Notes under the pieces: generated by a model
What the model saw: the letters and a program-made list of their open reading frames with translations, nothing else
Databases searched by the model: none
What the model was told of the DNA's origin: nothing
Shown: positions 17,139 to 25,773 of the stretch, piece by piece
How positions within the stretch are numbered: the stretch's first letter is position 1
How the letters are laid out: each line of letters begins with the position of its first letter
NCBI GenBank assembly: GCA_020847535.1
Contig: JADLBU010000083.1
Span: forward strand, 1 to 64,000
Length of the DNA: 64,000 bases
Direction: 5' to 3'
Source of the DNA: Phycisphaerales bacterium
GTDB lineage: Bacteria > Planctomycetota > Phycisphaerae > Phycisphaerales > UBA1924
Program-made: the position numbers and the translations under genes

Positions 17139-18443
17139 CTACTTCTTCCCCGGATCCACAATCCGCCCCAGAAACAACACCGACCCCGTCCCATCATGAA
17201 TGATCGAGATCAAGTACGGCCGATCCACACGGAACACCGGGATCTCCTTCAGAATCGGCGCTGAGGTCGCCCGCACACCGATCGCCGTCACCGCCGTCGC
17301 CACCGTCCCCTCTTCATCCAGCTCCACCGTCGCCGCGTGCAGCACCTCCGAGATCGCCACCGGCGGATCGGTCGAAATCCCCCCGAAATCCGCCGCATCG
17401 CTGAATGCCAGCCCCATCCCCATGTCCGTCAGCGGCTCCCTGACCGAGAACTGCGTGCGCGCCTTGAGCTTCGGGATCGCCAGCACCGCCTCCGTCGGCC
17501 TCATCGAATCCCGCAGCGCGCTCAACCCCGCCCCCGAAAGCCCCGCCACCGTCTGCTCCATCTTCCCTTCATCCGGCAGGATGATCACGCACGACATCCC
17601 GCCGACGTACGGCAGCGAGATCGCCGCCAGCCCATCCCCCTTCGCGTACAGCACCTCGCGATTGGCGTTCATCATCGGCACCGTCAGGTCCTTCCCCGGC
17701 GCTGCATGAAACACCTCATCACGCGTGTTGGCCGTCTCGAACGGCATCGTCCACGTCCCCTTGAAATACACCGCGTTGGTCAGCATCATCACGATGCCAT
17801 CCAGATCGCTGGCATCCACGATCTTGTTGATGCGCCCCTGCGTCCATTTCTCGCACCACGCGTTGATCCGCCTGGCCGCATCCTCCATGTCCTTGAAATC
17901 CAGCGGCTCCACATCCGATCCGTAGCTCTGCCGCAGCCGCGCCTCGTACGGCTGGTTCACGCGGATCCCCGGCCAGATCCGGTTCGCGCTCGTCCACTCG
18001 TACGATTTGCCTTCCTTCACCACCGGCGGCGCCAGCCGGTTCGCAAGCGCGGCGAACGAATCGTGCGTCAGGTCCTGCCCCAGCGTCCAGTGCATCGTCC
18101 CGGCGATCACGTCCGATGTCGGCCCGCGTGCCCCCGCCCACGCCATCCCCAGCGCGACCGCCAAGCTGTGCGGAGAAAAGAAGATGTTCTCATCGGGCTT
18201 CGTGTGAAGCTCGCGCAGCAGATCGCACGCAAACTCCGCGTTCTGTGCGGCCAGTTCGTTGGGCTTGGCGTTGATCGGCTCGATGGGCATGATCGGCGCT
18301 GGCGATGAGTTGGAAGAACACCCCGCCGCCGCGAGCATGATCCCCACAATCCCCGCCCGAACCCCAACGGCCGACTGCCGGCGGGGCCGATGCCTCACAC
18401 CACCCCCCGAATCAGACACCGCGGCATTGATCGCAGGCACCAT
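17139..18443 (-). CDS. Serpin-family protease inhibitor, lipoprotein
   Basis: 434 residues. A basic n-region, hydrophobic stretch AGIVGIMLAAAGC and lipobox cysteine predict a lipoprotein. The rest is a serpin: NIFFSPHSLAVALGM, VYFKGTWTMPF, the hinge EEGTVATA (377-384) and the C-terminal FRVDRPYLISI with GSVLFLGRIVDP. Small residues in the hinge suggest an inhibitory, loop-inserting serpin. Counting from the hinge puts the scissile bond at T393-S394, with Arg two residues earlier; this is inference. ATG at 18443 has AAGGAG six bases upstream; a GTG at 18458 is less likely. The target protease is unknown. Confidence 0.92.
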   Translation of the reverse strand: MVPAINAAVSDSGGGVRHRPRRQSAVGVRAGIVGIMLAAAGCSSNSSPAPIMPIEPINAKPNELAAQNAEFACDLLRELHTKPDENIFFSPHSLAVALGMAWAGARGPTSDVIAGTMHWTLGQDLTHDSFAALANRLAPPVVKEGKSYEWTSANRIWPGIRVNQPYEARLRQSYGSDVEPLDFKDMEDAARRINAWCEKWTQGRINKIVDASDLDGIVMMLTNAVYFKGTWTMPFETANTRDEVFHAAPGKDLTVPMMNANREVLYAKGDGLAAISLPYVGGMSCVIILPDEGKMEQTVAGLSGAGLSALRDSMRPTEAVLAIPKLKARTQFSVREPLTDMGMGLAFSDAADFGGISTDPPVAISEVLHAATVELDEEGTVATAVTAIGVRATSAPILKEIPVFRVDRPYLISIIHDGTGSVLFLGRIVDPGKK

Positions 18444-18532
18444 GGGCGACTCCTTCACAAGGGTCAGACGCCATGATCGTTGATCGGTTCACCCCCCGTG
18501 ACAAACCGGTGACACCCCGCCGCACCAACCCC

Positions 18533-18590
18533 TCACTTCGTCTCTCCGTCTCTTCGCGACTCCGTGACTTCGCGACTCCGTCACTTCTTG
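18533..18590. repeat. Dispersed repeat family F, copy 3
   Basis: CACTTCGTCTCTCCGTCTCT followed by GACTCCGTGACTTCGCGACT-type units. It runs up to the last codons of the ferredoxin gene on the minus strand. Confidence 0.7.
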
Positions 18591-18841
18591 TAATACTCCA
18601 GATTCACCTGGATGTACTTCTTCCATTCCACCGGAAGATCCTCCGCCGGGGCGATCGCCTTCACAGGGCACTCATCCACGCACAGCCCGCAATCGATGCA
18701 CGTGTCCGGATCGATGAACAACTGGTCCGCGGTCGCGAACTCAGCCTCGTTCTTGGTCGGGTGGATGCAGTCCACCGGGCAGACATCGACGCAGGAGGTG
18801 TCCTTGGTGCCGATGCAGGGCTCGGCGATCACGTGTGGCAT
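18581..18841 (-). CDS. fdxA: Seven-iron ferredoxin, FdxA type
   Basis: 86 residues, small acidic electron carrier. Cysteines C9, C17, C21 and C25, then C48, C51, C54 and C58 fit the [3Fe-4S][4Fe-4S] ferredoxin pattern: C-x7-C-x3-CP first, then CIDCGLCVDECP. By analogy with Azotobacter ferredoxin I, C9, C17 and C58 hold the 3Fe cluster, and C25 is the extra cysteine. The start MPHVIAEPCIG is family-typical. No dedicated partner is adjacent. Confidence 0.93.
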   Translation of the reverse strand: MPHVIAEPCIGTKDTSCVDVCPVDCIHPTKNEAEFATADQLFIDPDTCIDCGLCVDECPVKAIAPAEDLPVEWKKYIQVNLEYYKK

Positions 18842-18946
18842 CGAGTAATCCCTCGTCAAAAGCGTCCCGGTCCATCGAGACGACCCATCGTACGCCCGTC
18901 ACCGGCCACCATTCCCCTCCCCGATCCACCCAGTACACTCCCCATC

Positions 18947-19786
18947 ATGATCACCCGCCACATCGCCACCAGTTCACTCTGCACCCTCCTGGCCCTGCCG
19001 TTCGCCATCTCCGCTCAACCCGCCCCCCAACCCACAAGCCAACCTGCAAATCAGCCGCCGGTCAAGCCGGCGCCAGACGCTCAACCCGCCGGCAAGCCCG
19101 CAGCCCGTCCACCCAACACCACCATCCCCGTCCCCCGTGATCGCGAAGACTGGTGGGTCCAGCGCCACGAGGCCGCCGTCGAGCGCGCCAAGCATGGCGC
19201 TGAAAAGGGCGATGTCGGCATCATCTTCCTCGGGGATTCCATCACCCAGGGCTGGGAAGGCCCCGGCAAGGAAGCCTGGGACAAGCACTTCGCGCCCTTG
19301 AGCGCGATCAACCTCGGCTTCAGCGGTGACCGCACCCAGCACGTCCTCTGGCGTCTCGATCACGGCGAGATCGAAGGGCTCGCCAGCCCCAAGGCCGGCA
19401 CCGCTCCCAAGCTTGTCGTCCTCATGATCGGCACCAACAACAGCCACGGCAACGACAACACCGCCGAGCAGATCGCCGAAGGCCTCCAGGCGATCGTCGG
19501 ATCCCTCCGCGCCAAGCTCCCCCAGACCAAGATCCTCGTGCTCGCCATCTTCCCACGCGGCGAAAAGCCCAACCCCCAGCGCGAGAAGATCGCCAAGGCC
19601 AGCGAGCTTGCCTCAAAGCTCGCCGATGGCAGCATGGTCCACTACCTCGACATCGGCCCCACATTCCTCGAGAAAGACCAGACCATCCATACCGACATCA
19701 TGGATGACTTCCTCCACCTGACCCCCAAGGGCTACCAGATGTGGGCCGATGCAATCCTGCCAAAGGTCAAGGAGCTTGCAAAGTAG
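18947..19786 (+). CDS. Secreted SGNH/GDSL hydrolase
   Basis: 279 residues. A signal peptide (LCTLLALPFAISA) and a Pro/Gln/Ala-rich linker to about residue 62 precede an SGNH esterase fold. Catalytic blocks: GDSITQGW with S98, G124 in LGFSGDRTQ, N164-N165 in IGTNN, and D254-x-x-H257 in DDFLHLTPKGY. It resembles the platelet-activating-factor acetylhydrolase beta/gamma type and may deacetylate glycans or lipids in the periplasm. The substrate cannot be read from sequence. Confidence 0.88.
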   Translation: MITRHIATSSLCTLLALPFAISAQPAPQPTSQPANQPPVKPAPDAQPAGKPAARPPNTTIPVPRDREDWWVQRHEAAVERAKHGAEKGDVGIIFLGDSITQGWEGPGKEAWDKHFAPLSAINLGFSGDRTQHVLWRLDHGEIEGLASPKAGTAPKLVVLMIGTNNSHGNDNTAEQIAEGLQAIVGSLRAKLPQTKILVLAIFPRGEKPNPQREKIAKASELASKLADGSMVHYLDIGPTFLEKDQTIHTDIMDDFLHLTPKGYQMWADAILPKVKELAK

Positions 19787-19787
19787 A

Positions 19788-19812
19788 AGTGGCAGAGTGA
19801 CAGAGTGACCGG
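19788..19812. repeat. Short family F-like repeat
   Basis: GAAGTGGCAGAGTGACAGAG, an imperfect reverse-orientation copy of the TCACTTC-type units, starts right after the SGNH hydrolase stop. Confidence 0.45.
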
Positions 19813-19883
19813 GTGGCTCGTTTGATTGAGCGAGCGAGCCTGCACTTCAATGCCTCAAGCATTATTCCGCTGTGCCGCCTCCC

Positions 19884-20741
19884 TCACCCCCCCGCCGGCA
19901 GTTCCATTCCCGCCGGCGCGGTCGATGCCTCGTTCGGCGGTTGCGACACGAACGGCAGATACTCGATCCACTGCTTGCTGCGGTTGAACGCCGGGTACGT
20001 GTACACGCTCCGGGCGGTGAACGGCGTCTTGGTCCCGTTGTACCAGTCCAGCCACGCTCGCCGATCGAACCCGAAATCCTGACCCGTCAGCGTCTTGAGC
20101 GATGACAGCGTCCGCGCGTTGACCGCCAGCGTCGGATCATCGAGCGCGGCGATCAGGCTCTCGAGAACCTTGTTCTCCGCGTACTGACCCAGCGCATCGG
20201 CCGCCTCCGACCGCACCGCCGCCTCGGACTCGTTCTCCTCATCGATCGCCTTCAGCAACGGATCGATCGCCAGCTCCGAGTGAATCCGCTGCAACCCTCG
20301 CGCTGCCTCGATCCGCACCAGCCGGTCTTCATCCGTCAGCCGCTCGATCAGGAGCGGCACATGCTCGGAATTGCCGTGGTTGGCGATCGCCCGGGTCGCC
20401 GCCGTCCGCACCCCCGGGTCCTTGTCCTTGGCGTTGTCCACGAAGAGCTTCATGTACAGCTCCTCGCCCGCGAACGGCTGCGTCGAGAGCAGCAGTGTCC
20501 CCTGGTAGCGCTTATCCGCATCGTACTTGTCCAGCGCCATCTCCACGGCCTCGCTGGGCGTCGGCTCGGCGAAAACGTCCAGGATGCTCTCGGCCCCGCG
20601 CTTCATGCCGGATGTATCGCACCCGGACAGCAGCCCCACCCCCACCCCCACCCCCAGCATCGCCAACACCGCCAGCGCAGCCATTGCGCCACCAAGGTGC
20701 CCCCTGAGCCCGCCCGATGCGATGTCAGCGTTGCGTGCCAT
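19884..20741 (-). CDS. HEAT-repeat lipoprotein
   Basis: 285 residues. After a hydrophobic N-terminus, LLSGCDTS gives a lipobox, so it is probably anchored in a membrane facing the periplasm. Residues about 75-230 contain helical HEAT-like repeats: DPGVRTAATRAIANHGNSEHV, LVRIEAARGLQRIHSELAID, AAVRSEAADALGQYAENKVL and TLAVNARTLSSLKTLTG. Such repeats bind proteins. The end has a Trp/Tyr-rich segment. A long open frame continues upstream, but it overlaps the divergent protease gene and lacks the signal peptide context. Confidence 0.8.
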   Translation of the reverse strand: MARNADIASGGLRGHLGGAMAALAVLAMLGVGVGVGLLSGCDTSGMKRGAESILDVFAEPTPSEAVEMALDKYDADKRYQGTLLLSTQPFAGEELYMKLFVDNAKDKDPGVRTAATRAIANHGNSEHVPLLIERLTDEDRLVRIEAARGLQRIHSELAIDPLLKAIDEENESEAAVRSEAADALGQYAENKVLESLIAALDDPTLAVNARTLSSLKTLTGQDFGFDRRAWLDWYNGTKTPFTARSVYTYPAFNRSKQWIEYLPFVSQPPNEASTAPAGMELPAGG

Positions 20742-20996
20742 TCCGGCGCGAGTATACGGACACGGCCCACCTCGTGCATGCATCAGGGGGCCCTCCCCGC
20801 CTTCTGCATGCCTCGCACGCCTTGCACGACAATTCGCCTTGACAGCGCCCATCCGCCGCGATACACCGGGTGCTCTCAAGTCGGCGGCCGATCCGGGGTT
20901 CCCTTCCCTTGTCGCTGGGCGATTCTCGAGCGTGAGGTTTCTCCTCACCCACCCACGGCCTCCCTGCATCCATCCGCCCCATCTGGAGTCATCGCC

Positions 20997-22205
20997 ATGT
21001 GGATGTCCCGCGCCAAGGGTCTCGTGCTCGGGTCGGTCGCGCTGCTCGCCAGCATCGCCGGGTCCGCCTCCGCGCAAGTCGCGCCCGCTCTCGATGTCAC
21101 CAACTCCACCGGATATACGCTCCCCGGCGGCAGCGCCCGCCTGGTCATCCCCGGCCCCACCGTCCTCGCGACACTGCCCGGCGGCGGTGTGGTCCCCCTC
21201 GACACCCAGACCGTCTGGAAGCCCATCTGCTCCAACCGCGCAGTGATGACCCCCGATGACCTCCGCGCCATGGTCGCCGCACACAACGCCGACTTCGCCG
21301 ACGACACCAAGGTCATCATCGTCGATCGCAAGACCAAGGGCGGCGGCGCCCCGCGCGCCGGCCTCGATGTCGTCTTCGTCCTAGGCCCCAGCGTCCCGGC
21401 CGCCGCGATCCCCGCGTTCGCCGCCGCCGAGGCCTACATGGAATCGCAGTTCACCACCGATGCCTTTACCCTCACCGTCCCGGTCAGCTTCGCCCCCCTG
21501 CAGTCGGGCGTCATCGGGGGCACCGGCAGCAGCTACGGCACCGCGAGCTGGGCCTCCTCACGCTCGCTCCTGGTCGGCGGCATGGATGGCAACGACACCA
21601 TCCACACCTCGCTCCCCTCGGGCAGCACCATCCCCGTCCGCTACAGCGTCACCAGCACCACCAACGAGACGCGTATCTTCTGGACGTTCGCCAACTGGAA
21701 GGCCAACGGCGGCACGGTCTCCGGCAACGATGCCTCCATGCAGTACAGCACCAACTTCCCCTTCGACATGGATCCCTCCAACGGCGTCACCGTCAACACG
21801 ATCTCTCTCCAGGATGTCATCATCCACGAGACCGGGCACGCGATGGGCTGCACCAGCGGTGTCGACTTCCGCAGCAAGGACATCGAGGCGATGGACATCT
21901 TCCGCTTCCGCCGCACCGACGGCTCGGGAAGCAGCGACTTCAACCCCGACACACCCGCCGAGTTTGGTGTGCGCCCGCGCTGGGCCGTCCGCAACAACCC
22001 CAACGACGATGTCAACTTCGACGATATCGGCGCTGCCGAGTACCGCTTCAGCGATGGCTCCCCCTGGCAGGCCAGCCACTGGCGCGAGCAGGTCCCCGCG
22101 ATCGGCATCATGGATCCGGCCTTCAGCTACGGTGAGACCTTCTATCCCAACTTCTATCGCACCAGCGACCTGACGCTCTTCGATGCGATCGGCTACGACC
22201 GCTGA
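20997..22205 (+). CDS. Secreted zinc metalloprotease (HETGHAMG)
   Basis: 402 residues. Signal peptide MWMSRAKGLVLGSVALLASIAGSASA. The zinc site is HETGH with H277, E278 and H281, followed by AMGCTSGVDF. The protein matches the pattern of a secreted metalloprotease-like family common in planctomycetes and other environmental bacteria (NF038122-like): an FTTDAFTLTVPVSFAPL block, an internal DVIIHETGHAMG helix, and a C-terminal IGIMDPAF and TLFDAIGYD. The third zinc ligand is not obvious. GGAG lies eight bases before the ATG. It is divergent from the HEAT lipoprotein, and a strong terminator follows. Confidence 0.82.
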   Translation: MWMSRAKGLVLGSVALLASIAGSASAQVAPALDVTNSTGYTLPGGSARLVIPGPTVLATLPGGGVVPLDTQTVWKPICSNRAVMTPDDLRAMVAAHNADFADDTKVIIVDRKTKGGGAPRAGLDVVFVLGPSVPAAAIPAFAAAEAYMESQFTTDAFTLTVPVSFAPLQSGVIGGTGSSYGTASWASSRSLLVGGMDGNDTIHTSLPSGSTIPVRYSVTSTTNETRIFWTFANWKANGGTVSGNDASMQYSTNFPFDMDPSNGVTVNTISLQDVIIHETGHAMGCTSGVDFRSKDIEAMDIFRFRRTDGSGSSDFNPDTPAEFGVRPRWAVRNNPNDDVNFDDIGAAEYRFSDGSPWQASHWREQVPAIGIMDPAFSYGETFYPNFYRTSDLTLFDAIGYDR

Positions 22206-22234
22206 TAGCAGCCCGCACATCCCGCGAGCACTCA

Positions 22235-22265
22235 CCGCCTCCCGCACAAGGGAGGCGGTTTTTCT
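22235..22265 (+). terminator. Rho-independent terminator of the metalloprotease gene
   Basis: Nine-bp perfect stem CCGCCTCCC (22235-22243) and GGGAGGCGG (22250-22258) around six bases, followed by TTTTTCT, about 30 bases after the stop codon. Confidence 0.9.
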
Positions 22266-22371
22266 ATCCAGCTGCCACGGAGCGCGATGGAAGCCAGAAG
22301 AGACAAGGCTCCGAAGGGATGGAATTCCGAAGAGACGGAGTTCCGAAGTGAAAAGACCCGAGAGAATGCTC

Positions 22372-22420
22372 CCACTCTGCCACTCTGCCACTCTGCCACT
22401 CCGTGACTTCGTCACTTCCC
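22372..22420. repeat. Dispersed repeat family F, copy 4
   Basis: CACTCTGC repeated three times (CTCTGCCACTCTGCCACT) then CCGTGACTTCGTCACTTC. It sits between the metalloprotease terminator and the 3' end of asnB. Confidence 0.7.
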
Positions 22421-22473
22421 CCCAGCCTACCTGATTTCCCGGTCTACACCAGCATCTTTGCGAGAGGCCAAGC

Positions 22474-24399
22474 CTATTGAAACCGCCGGCCCCACAGCGC
22501 CAGGTTCAGCATCGGCCAGCCGATCTTCCATGACTTGGCAGGGTCGGCGAGCACCAGCGCGATTGCCGCATCGCTGAACCACTCCCTCGCGATCGTGCTC
22601 CCGCGCAGCACATCCGCCGCATCCGGGAGCCACTCCTGGAACGGCAGCGGAAAGCTCGCCTTGGCCCGCGCGACGATCTCGCGTGGCAGGATCCTCCCGA
22701 ACGCCTCGCGCAGGGCGATCTTCGTCCGGTTCGGCTTGCCCTCATCCCCGCCGCGAACGAACTTGCGGTCCATCGGAAGCGATTCGGCGAGCCGGGCGAT
22801 CCGATCGTCCGCCAGCGGTGTCCTTCCCTCCACCGATTCCAGCATGCTCGCCTGGTCCAGCCGCAGGAGCAGCCCCGCCAGGTTCACGCGGCGCTGAAAC
22901 CGCAGGTGCGCCTGCATCGGTTCGCCATCCTCGACACCCGCCGCGCACCGCGCAAATACACGCTCGTACTGCTCGATGAGCTGCCGATCCCCTTCGATCC
23001 CCGCGAGCATCGACTCAGACAAGATCGCCGACTTGGCCTCCACCGGCGCCCACGCCGCCAGATCCAGGTGAAACCTCCCGCCGGCATCGCGCCACGAAGC
23101 CCTGATCCGCAGGCCGGCGATGTGATCCTCGCACTGCGACATGATGATGTCGTACCCGCCGAAGAGCTCATCGGCCCCCTCGCCGCTGAGCGTCACCGGG
23201 AAGCCGCTGGCCCGCAATCCCCGCGAAACCTCGTTGATCGCTACTTCGTTGGGTGTGCTCATCGGCACACCCATCCGCTCGACCATCGATTCCCACCGCT
23301 CCCGGAACATCGCCCGCGAGACGGGGGCTTCGATGTGCTCGGATCCCAGCGACTCGGCCATCTTCCGCGCGAACGCGAAGTCATCGGACCCACCCGAAAC
23401 GCCATCCGCGCCCGCGCAGAACGTGGTCATCGCCTCGGTCGAGCCGTCGCGGGCGATCCGGGCGATGATCGAGCTGTCCAGCCCACCCGAGAGCAGGCAG
23501 CAGACGGGCACATCCGATCGCAGGTGCCTCTGGACCGAATCCTCGATGACGCTGCGAATATCGACATCGGCGTCGAGCGGCTGCGGGTGGGGGTGCGAGT
23601 GCGCGTGGGGGTTGTCCCACGACGAGATACGCGTCAGCCGCAGCGATCCGCGATCGCGAGCCGCCACGATTTGCTCCCCGGGCTCGAGCGCCCGGATTCC
23701 TTCGTAGAGCGTCCGATCTCCCAGCGTAGTGCGGATCGTCGTCAGGTAGGAGCTGACAACCACCGGATCGGGCCGGGCGCGGATCCCCGGGTGCTCCAGC
23801 AGCGCTGGGATCTCGCTGGCAAACGCGATCGTCGGCGAGCCATCGTTGATCTGCGAGTAGTAGAGCGGCTTGATCCCCAGCGGATCGCGCGCCAGCAGCA
23901 GGCATTGGTTCACGAGATCGAAGCACGCGATCCCGTACATCCCGCGCAGGCGATCAATGCCGGCAAATCCCCACACCGCAAGCGCAGCCAGGATCGTCTC
24001 GGTGTCGGATCGAGAGCGAAACTCGACACCCATCCCCGACAACTCCGTTCGCAGCTCGGCATCGTTGTAAAGCTCACCGTTGTAGACGATCCCCAGCGCG
24101 ATGCGATCACCGCTTACGGGTGCAAACCCCTCCGCCGCCGGGACCGCACGGCCGCGAGCCATGGGGTGCGCATCGGAGCCGCGACCCGCCGTCCGGCACA
24201 CCCACAGCATCGGCTGAGCGCCCGAGGCCGACCGATCGATGATCGCCAGCCTGCGATGGCCGAACGCGATCCCCGGCGCCTGCCACAAGCCCGCGCCGTC
24301 GGGTCCGCGATGCGCCATTCGTTCTCGCATCCGCGCCATCACTGCGGCGTCGATGCTCGCCGCTGGATCCGCGCTGAAGATGCCGGTAATGCCGCACAT
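22474..24399 (-). CDS. asnB: Glutamine-hydrolysing asparagine synthetase
   Basis: 641 residues. The start MCGITGIF puts the glutamine-hydrolysing nucleophile at C2 after methionine removal. RMRERMAHRGPDGAG, FGHRRLAIID and VYNGELYND complete the glutaminase domain. The synthetase domain has the PP-motif CLLSGGLDSS and VTLSGEGADELFGGYD. The enzyme makes asparagine, or amidates another carboxylate as in related peptidoglycan or antibiotic enzymes. Its neighbours give no hint of a special role. Confidence 0.93.
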   Translation of the reverse strand: MCGITGIFSADPAASIDAAVMARMRERMAHRGPDGAGLWQAPGIAFGHRRLAIIDRSASGAQPMLWVCRTAGRGSDAHPMARGRAVPAAEGFAPVSGDRIALGIVYNGELYNDAELRTELSGMGVEFRSRSDTETILAALAVWGFAGIDRLRGMYGIACFDLVNQCLLLARDPLGIKPLYYSQINDGSPTIAFASEIPALLEHPGIRARPDPVVVSSYLTTIRTTLGDRTLYEGIRALEPGEQIVAARDRGSLRLTRISSWDNPHAHSHPHPQPLDADVDIRSVIEDSVQRHLRSDVPVCCLLSGGLDSSIIARIARDGSTEAMTTFCAGADGVSGGSDDFAFARKMAESLGSEHIEAPVSRAMFRERWESMVERMGVPMSTPNEVAINEVSRGLRASGFPVTLSGEGADELFGGYDIIMSQCEDHIAGLRIRASWRDAGGRFHLDLAAWAPVEAKSAILSESMLAGIEGDRQLIEQYERVFARCAAGVEDGEPMQAHLRFQRRVNLAGLLLRLDQASMLESVEGRTPLADDRIARLAESLPMDRKFVRGGDEGKPNRTKIALREAFGRILPREIVARAKASFPLPFQEWLPDAADVLRGSTIAREWFSDAAIALVLADPAKSWKIGWPMLNLALWGRRFQ

Positions 24400-24429
24400 G
24401 CGTGGTGTGATCTATCGGCGTGACCTGCC

Positions 24430-24464
24430 GATCTGAGATCTGAAATCTGAGATCTCAAATCTGA
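24430..24464. repeat. GATCTGA heptamer array
   Basis: Five tandem heptamers: GATCTGA twice, AATCTGA, GATCTCA, AATCTGA. The 68-base gap between asnB and the LigD-like gene consists mostly of it. It contains three GATC sites and is AT-rich compared with its surroundings. Confidence 0.85.
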
Positions 24465-24467
24465 GCT

Positions 24468-24842
24468 TCATTCCATGTCCGTCCGCTCGAACACCCAGAT
24501 GCCTCCGTGCATCTCGGCTCCCACCAGCCGCGCCGGCCCGGAGCCGAAGTCTGCCTCAATCATGGCCCGGTGTGGCTCCACAGCTTGCTTGGCAATCAAC
24601 CCGTGAGCCACGCGAACCACCATCCCCCGCCCCCCCGAAACCTCCCCCTCGTGCTCCAGGTAGAACGCCCGATGATCCCCGATCCGCTCGGCCGAAAAGA
24701 CCAGCGCCTCCGGCCGATCGATCCGGATCGCCGTCCGGAACGCGAGCACCGGCGCGGCCGGATCCTCGGTTACCTGGATCAGCCAGTCAAAGTGCCGGGA
24801 TCCGCTCGGCAGGTCGTGCTGGAGGAGGACGGTGCATCTCAT
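24468..24842 (-). CDS. LigD 3'-phosphoesterase-domain-like protein
   Basis: 124 residues. It resembles the small stand-alone relatives of the phosphoesterase domain of bacterial LigD found in planctomycetes: LLQHDLPSGSRHFDWLIQ (H9, D10, H17, D19) and DHRAFYLEHEGEVSGGRG. In LigD this domain trims 3' ends for non-homologous end joining. The classic HxDYDLR-type active site is only partly matched, so activity is uncertain. No ligase or Ku gene is nearby. Confidence 0.6.
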   Translation of the reverse strand: MRCTVLLQHDLPSGSRHFDWLIQVTEDPAAPVLAFRTAIRIDRPEALVFSAERIGDHRAFYLEHEGEVSGGRGMVVRVAHGLIAKQAVEPHRAMIEADFGSGPARLVGAEMHGGIWVFERTDME

Positions 24843-24961
24843 GCGCTTGGCCGGAATTGCCCGATAGGATCCTGTCCCACACGTCCCCCGCGGCGGACCA
24901 TACGCGGGCTAACCCCTGTCTGCCGCATGCTTGTCAGATCCGCCGCCTTAGGAGCCTCCCC

Positions 24962-25705
24962 GTGAAGAACCTCGCCGGTCGCCTCGCCCTCATCCTCACG
25001 CTCGCCAGCGCTGGCCTCACCAACCTTTCCGGCTGCAAGAGCGGCGTCAACGCCGGGGATCGCCCTCTCCACGCGATGCGCCAGGATGGGGATGTCCGCT
25101 ACGACGTCGGCAACTACTCCGAGGCCGCGACCCACTACCAGCAGTACGTCGATGCCAAGCCCAACGATGCCGACATCCACTACAAGCTCGGACGGTGCTA
25201 CGTCGAGATGGGCGACTATCGCCGGGCCAAGCAGCACCTCCAGGTCGCCTACGACCTGGCCCCCGACAACGAGGACTACATCGATGCGCTCGCCGACGAC
25301 ATGGCCCGCGCCGGTGAGAACGAGCAGCTCTCGGCCTTCCTCATCAAGGTCGTCAACGAGCGCGGCCGGGCCTCGGACTACCTCCGGCTCGGCCAGTACA
25401 GCATGAAGATCGGGACGGTGGATGACGCCGCCGCCGCCCTCCTGACCGCCGCCAAGCTTGATGGCGGCGTCAACGCCCGATACCAGCTCGCACTGGCTCG
25501 CTTCTACCAGCACGTGGGCGATCAGACCCATGAGGTCGAGCGCCTCCGCATGGCATATTTCCTGGCCCCCAACAACCAGGAGGTCCAGAAGCGGGCACGG
25601 GCCCTGGGTGAAATCGTCGGGCCGACCTGGGCGCTGCGGCCGGTGGAGCAGGAGATGGGGGTATCGCCGACCGATACCGGCCAGCCCGCGGGCACCGCGA
25701 AGTAG
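24962..25705 (+). CDS. TPR lipoprotein
   Basis: 247 residues from GTG, with AGGAG seven bases upstream. The signal sequence ends in LSGCKSG, a lipobox. Residues about 45-215 are tetratricopeptide repeats: VRYDVGNYSEAATHYQQYVD, ADIHYKLGRCYVEMGDYRRA and SDYLRLGQYSMKIGTVDDA. It is probably a membrane-attached scaffold for protein complexes. The gene spans the left side of the GC-skew change. Confidence 0.82.
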   Translation: MKNLAGRLALILTLASAGLTNLSGCKSGVNAGDRPLHAMRQDGDVRYDVGNYSEAATHYQQYVDAKPNDADIHYKLGRCYVEMGDYRRAKQHLQVAYDLAPDNEDYIDALADDMARAGENEQLSAFLIKVVNERGRASDYLRLGQYSMKIGTVDDAAAALLTAAKLDGGVNARYQLALARFYQHVGDQTHEVERLRMAYFLAPNNQEVQKRARALGEIVGPTWALRPVEQEMGVSPTDTGQPAGTAK

Positions 25706-25724
25706 GCTTGCTGGCCTGGTACGG

Positions 25725-25773
25725 TTGACATTGCCTCCGTGGTATCTACCATTCATCCGGATAAACGGATGAA
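25725..25773 (+). promoter_or_regulatory. Promoter and palindromic operator of the arsR-methyltransferase gene
   Basis: A perfect TTGACA at 25725-25730 is a good -35 box; the -10 is weak (ACCATT at 17 bp). A perfect inverted repeat follows: TTCATCCG (25752-25759), spacer GATAAA, CGGATGAA (25766-25773). It covers the predicted transcription start and the ATG at 25769. This is what an autoregulated, nearly leaderless ArsR-type gene would look like. Binding by the encoded protein is inference. Confidence 0.65.
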
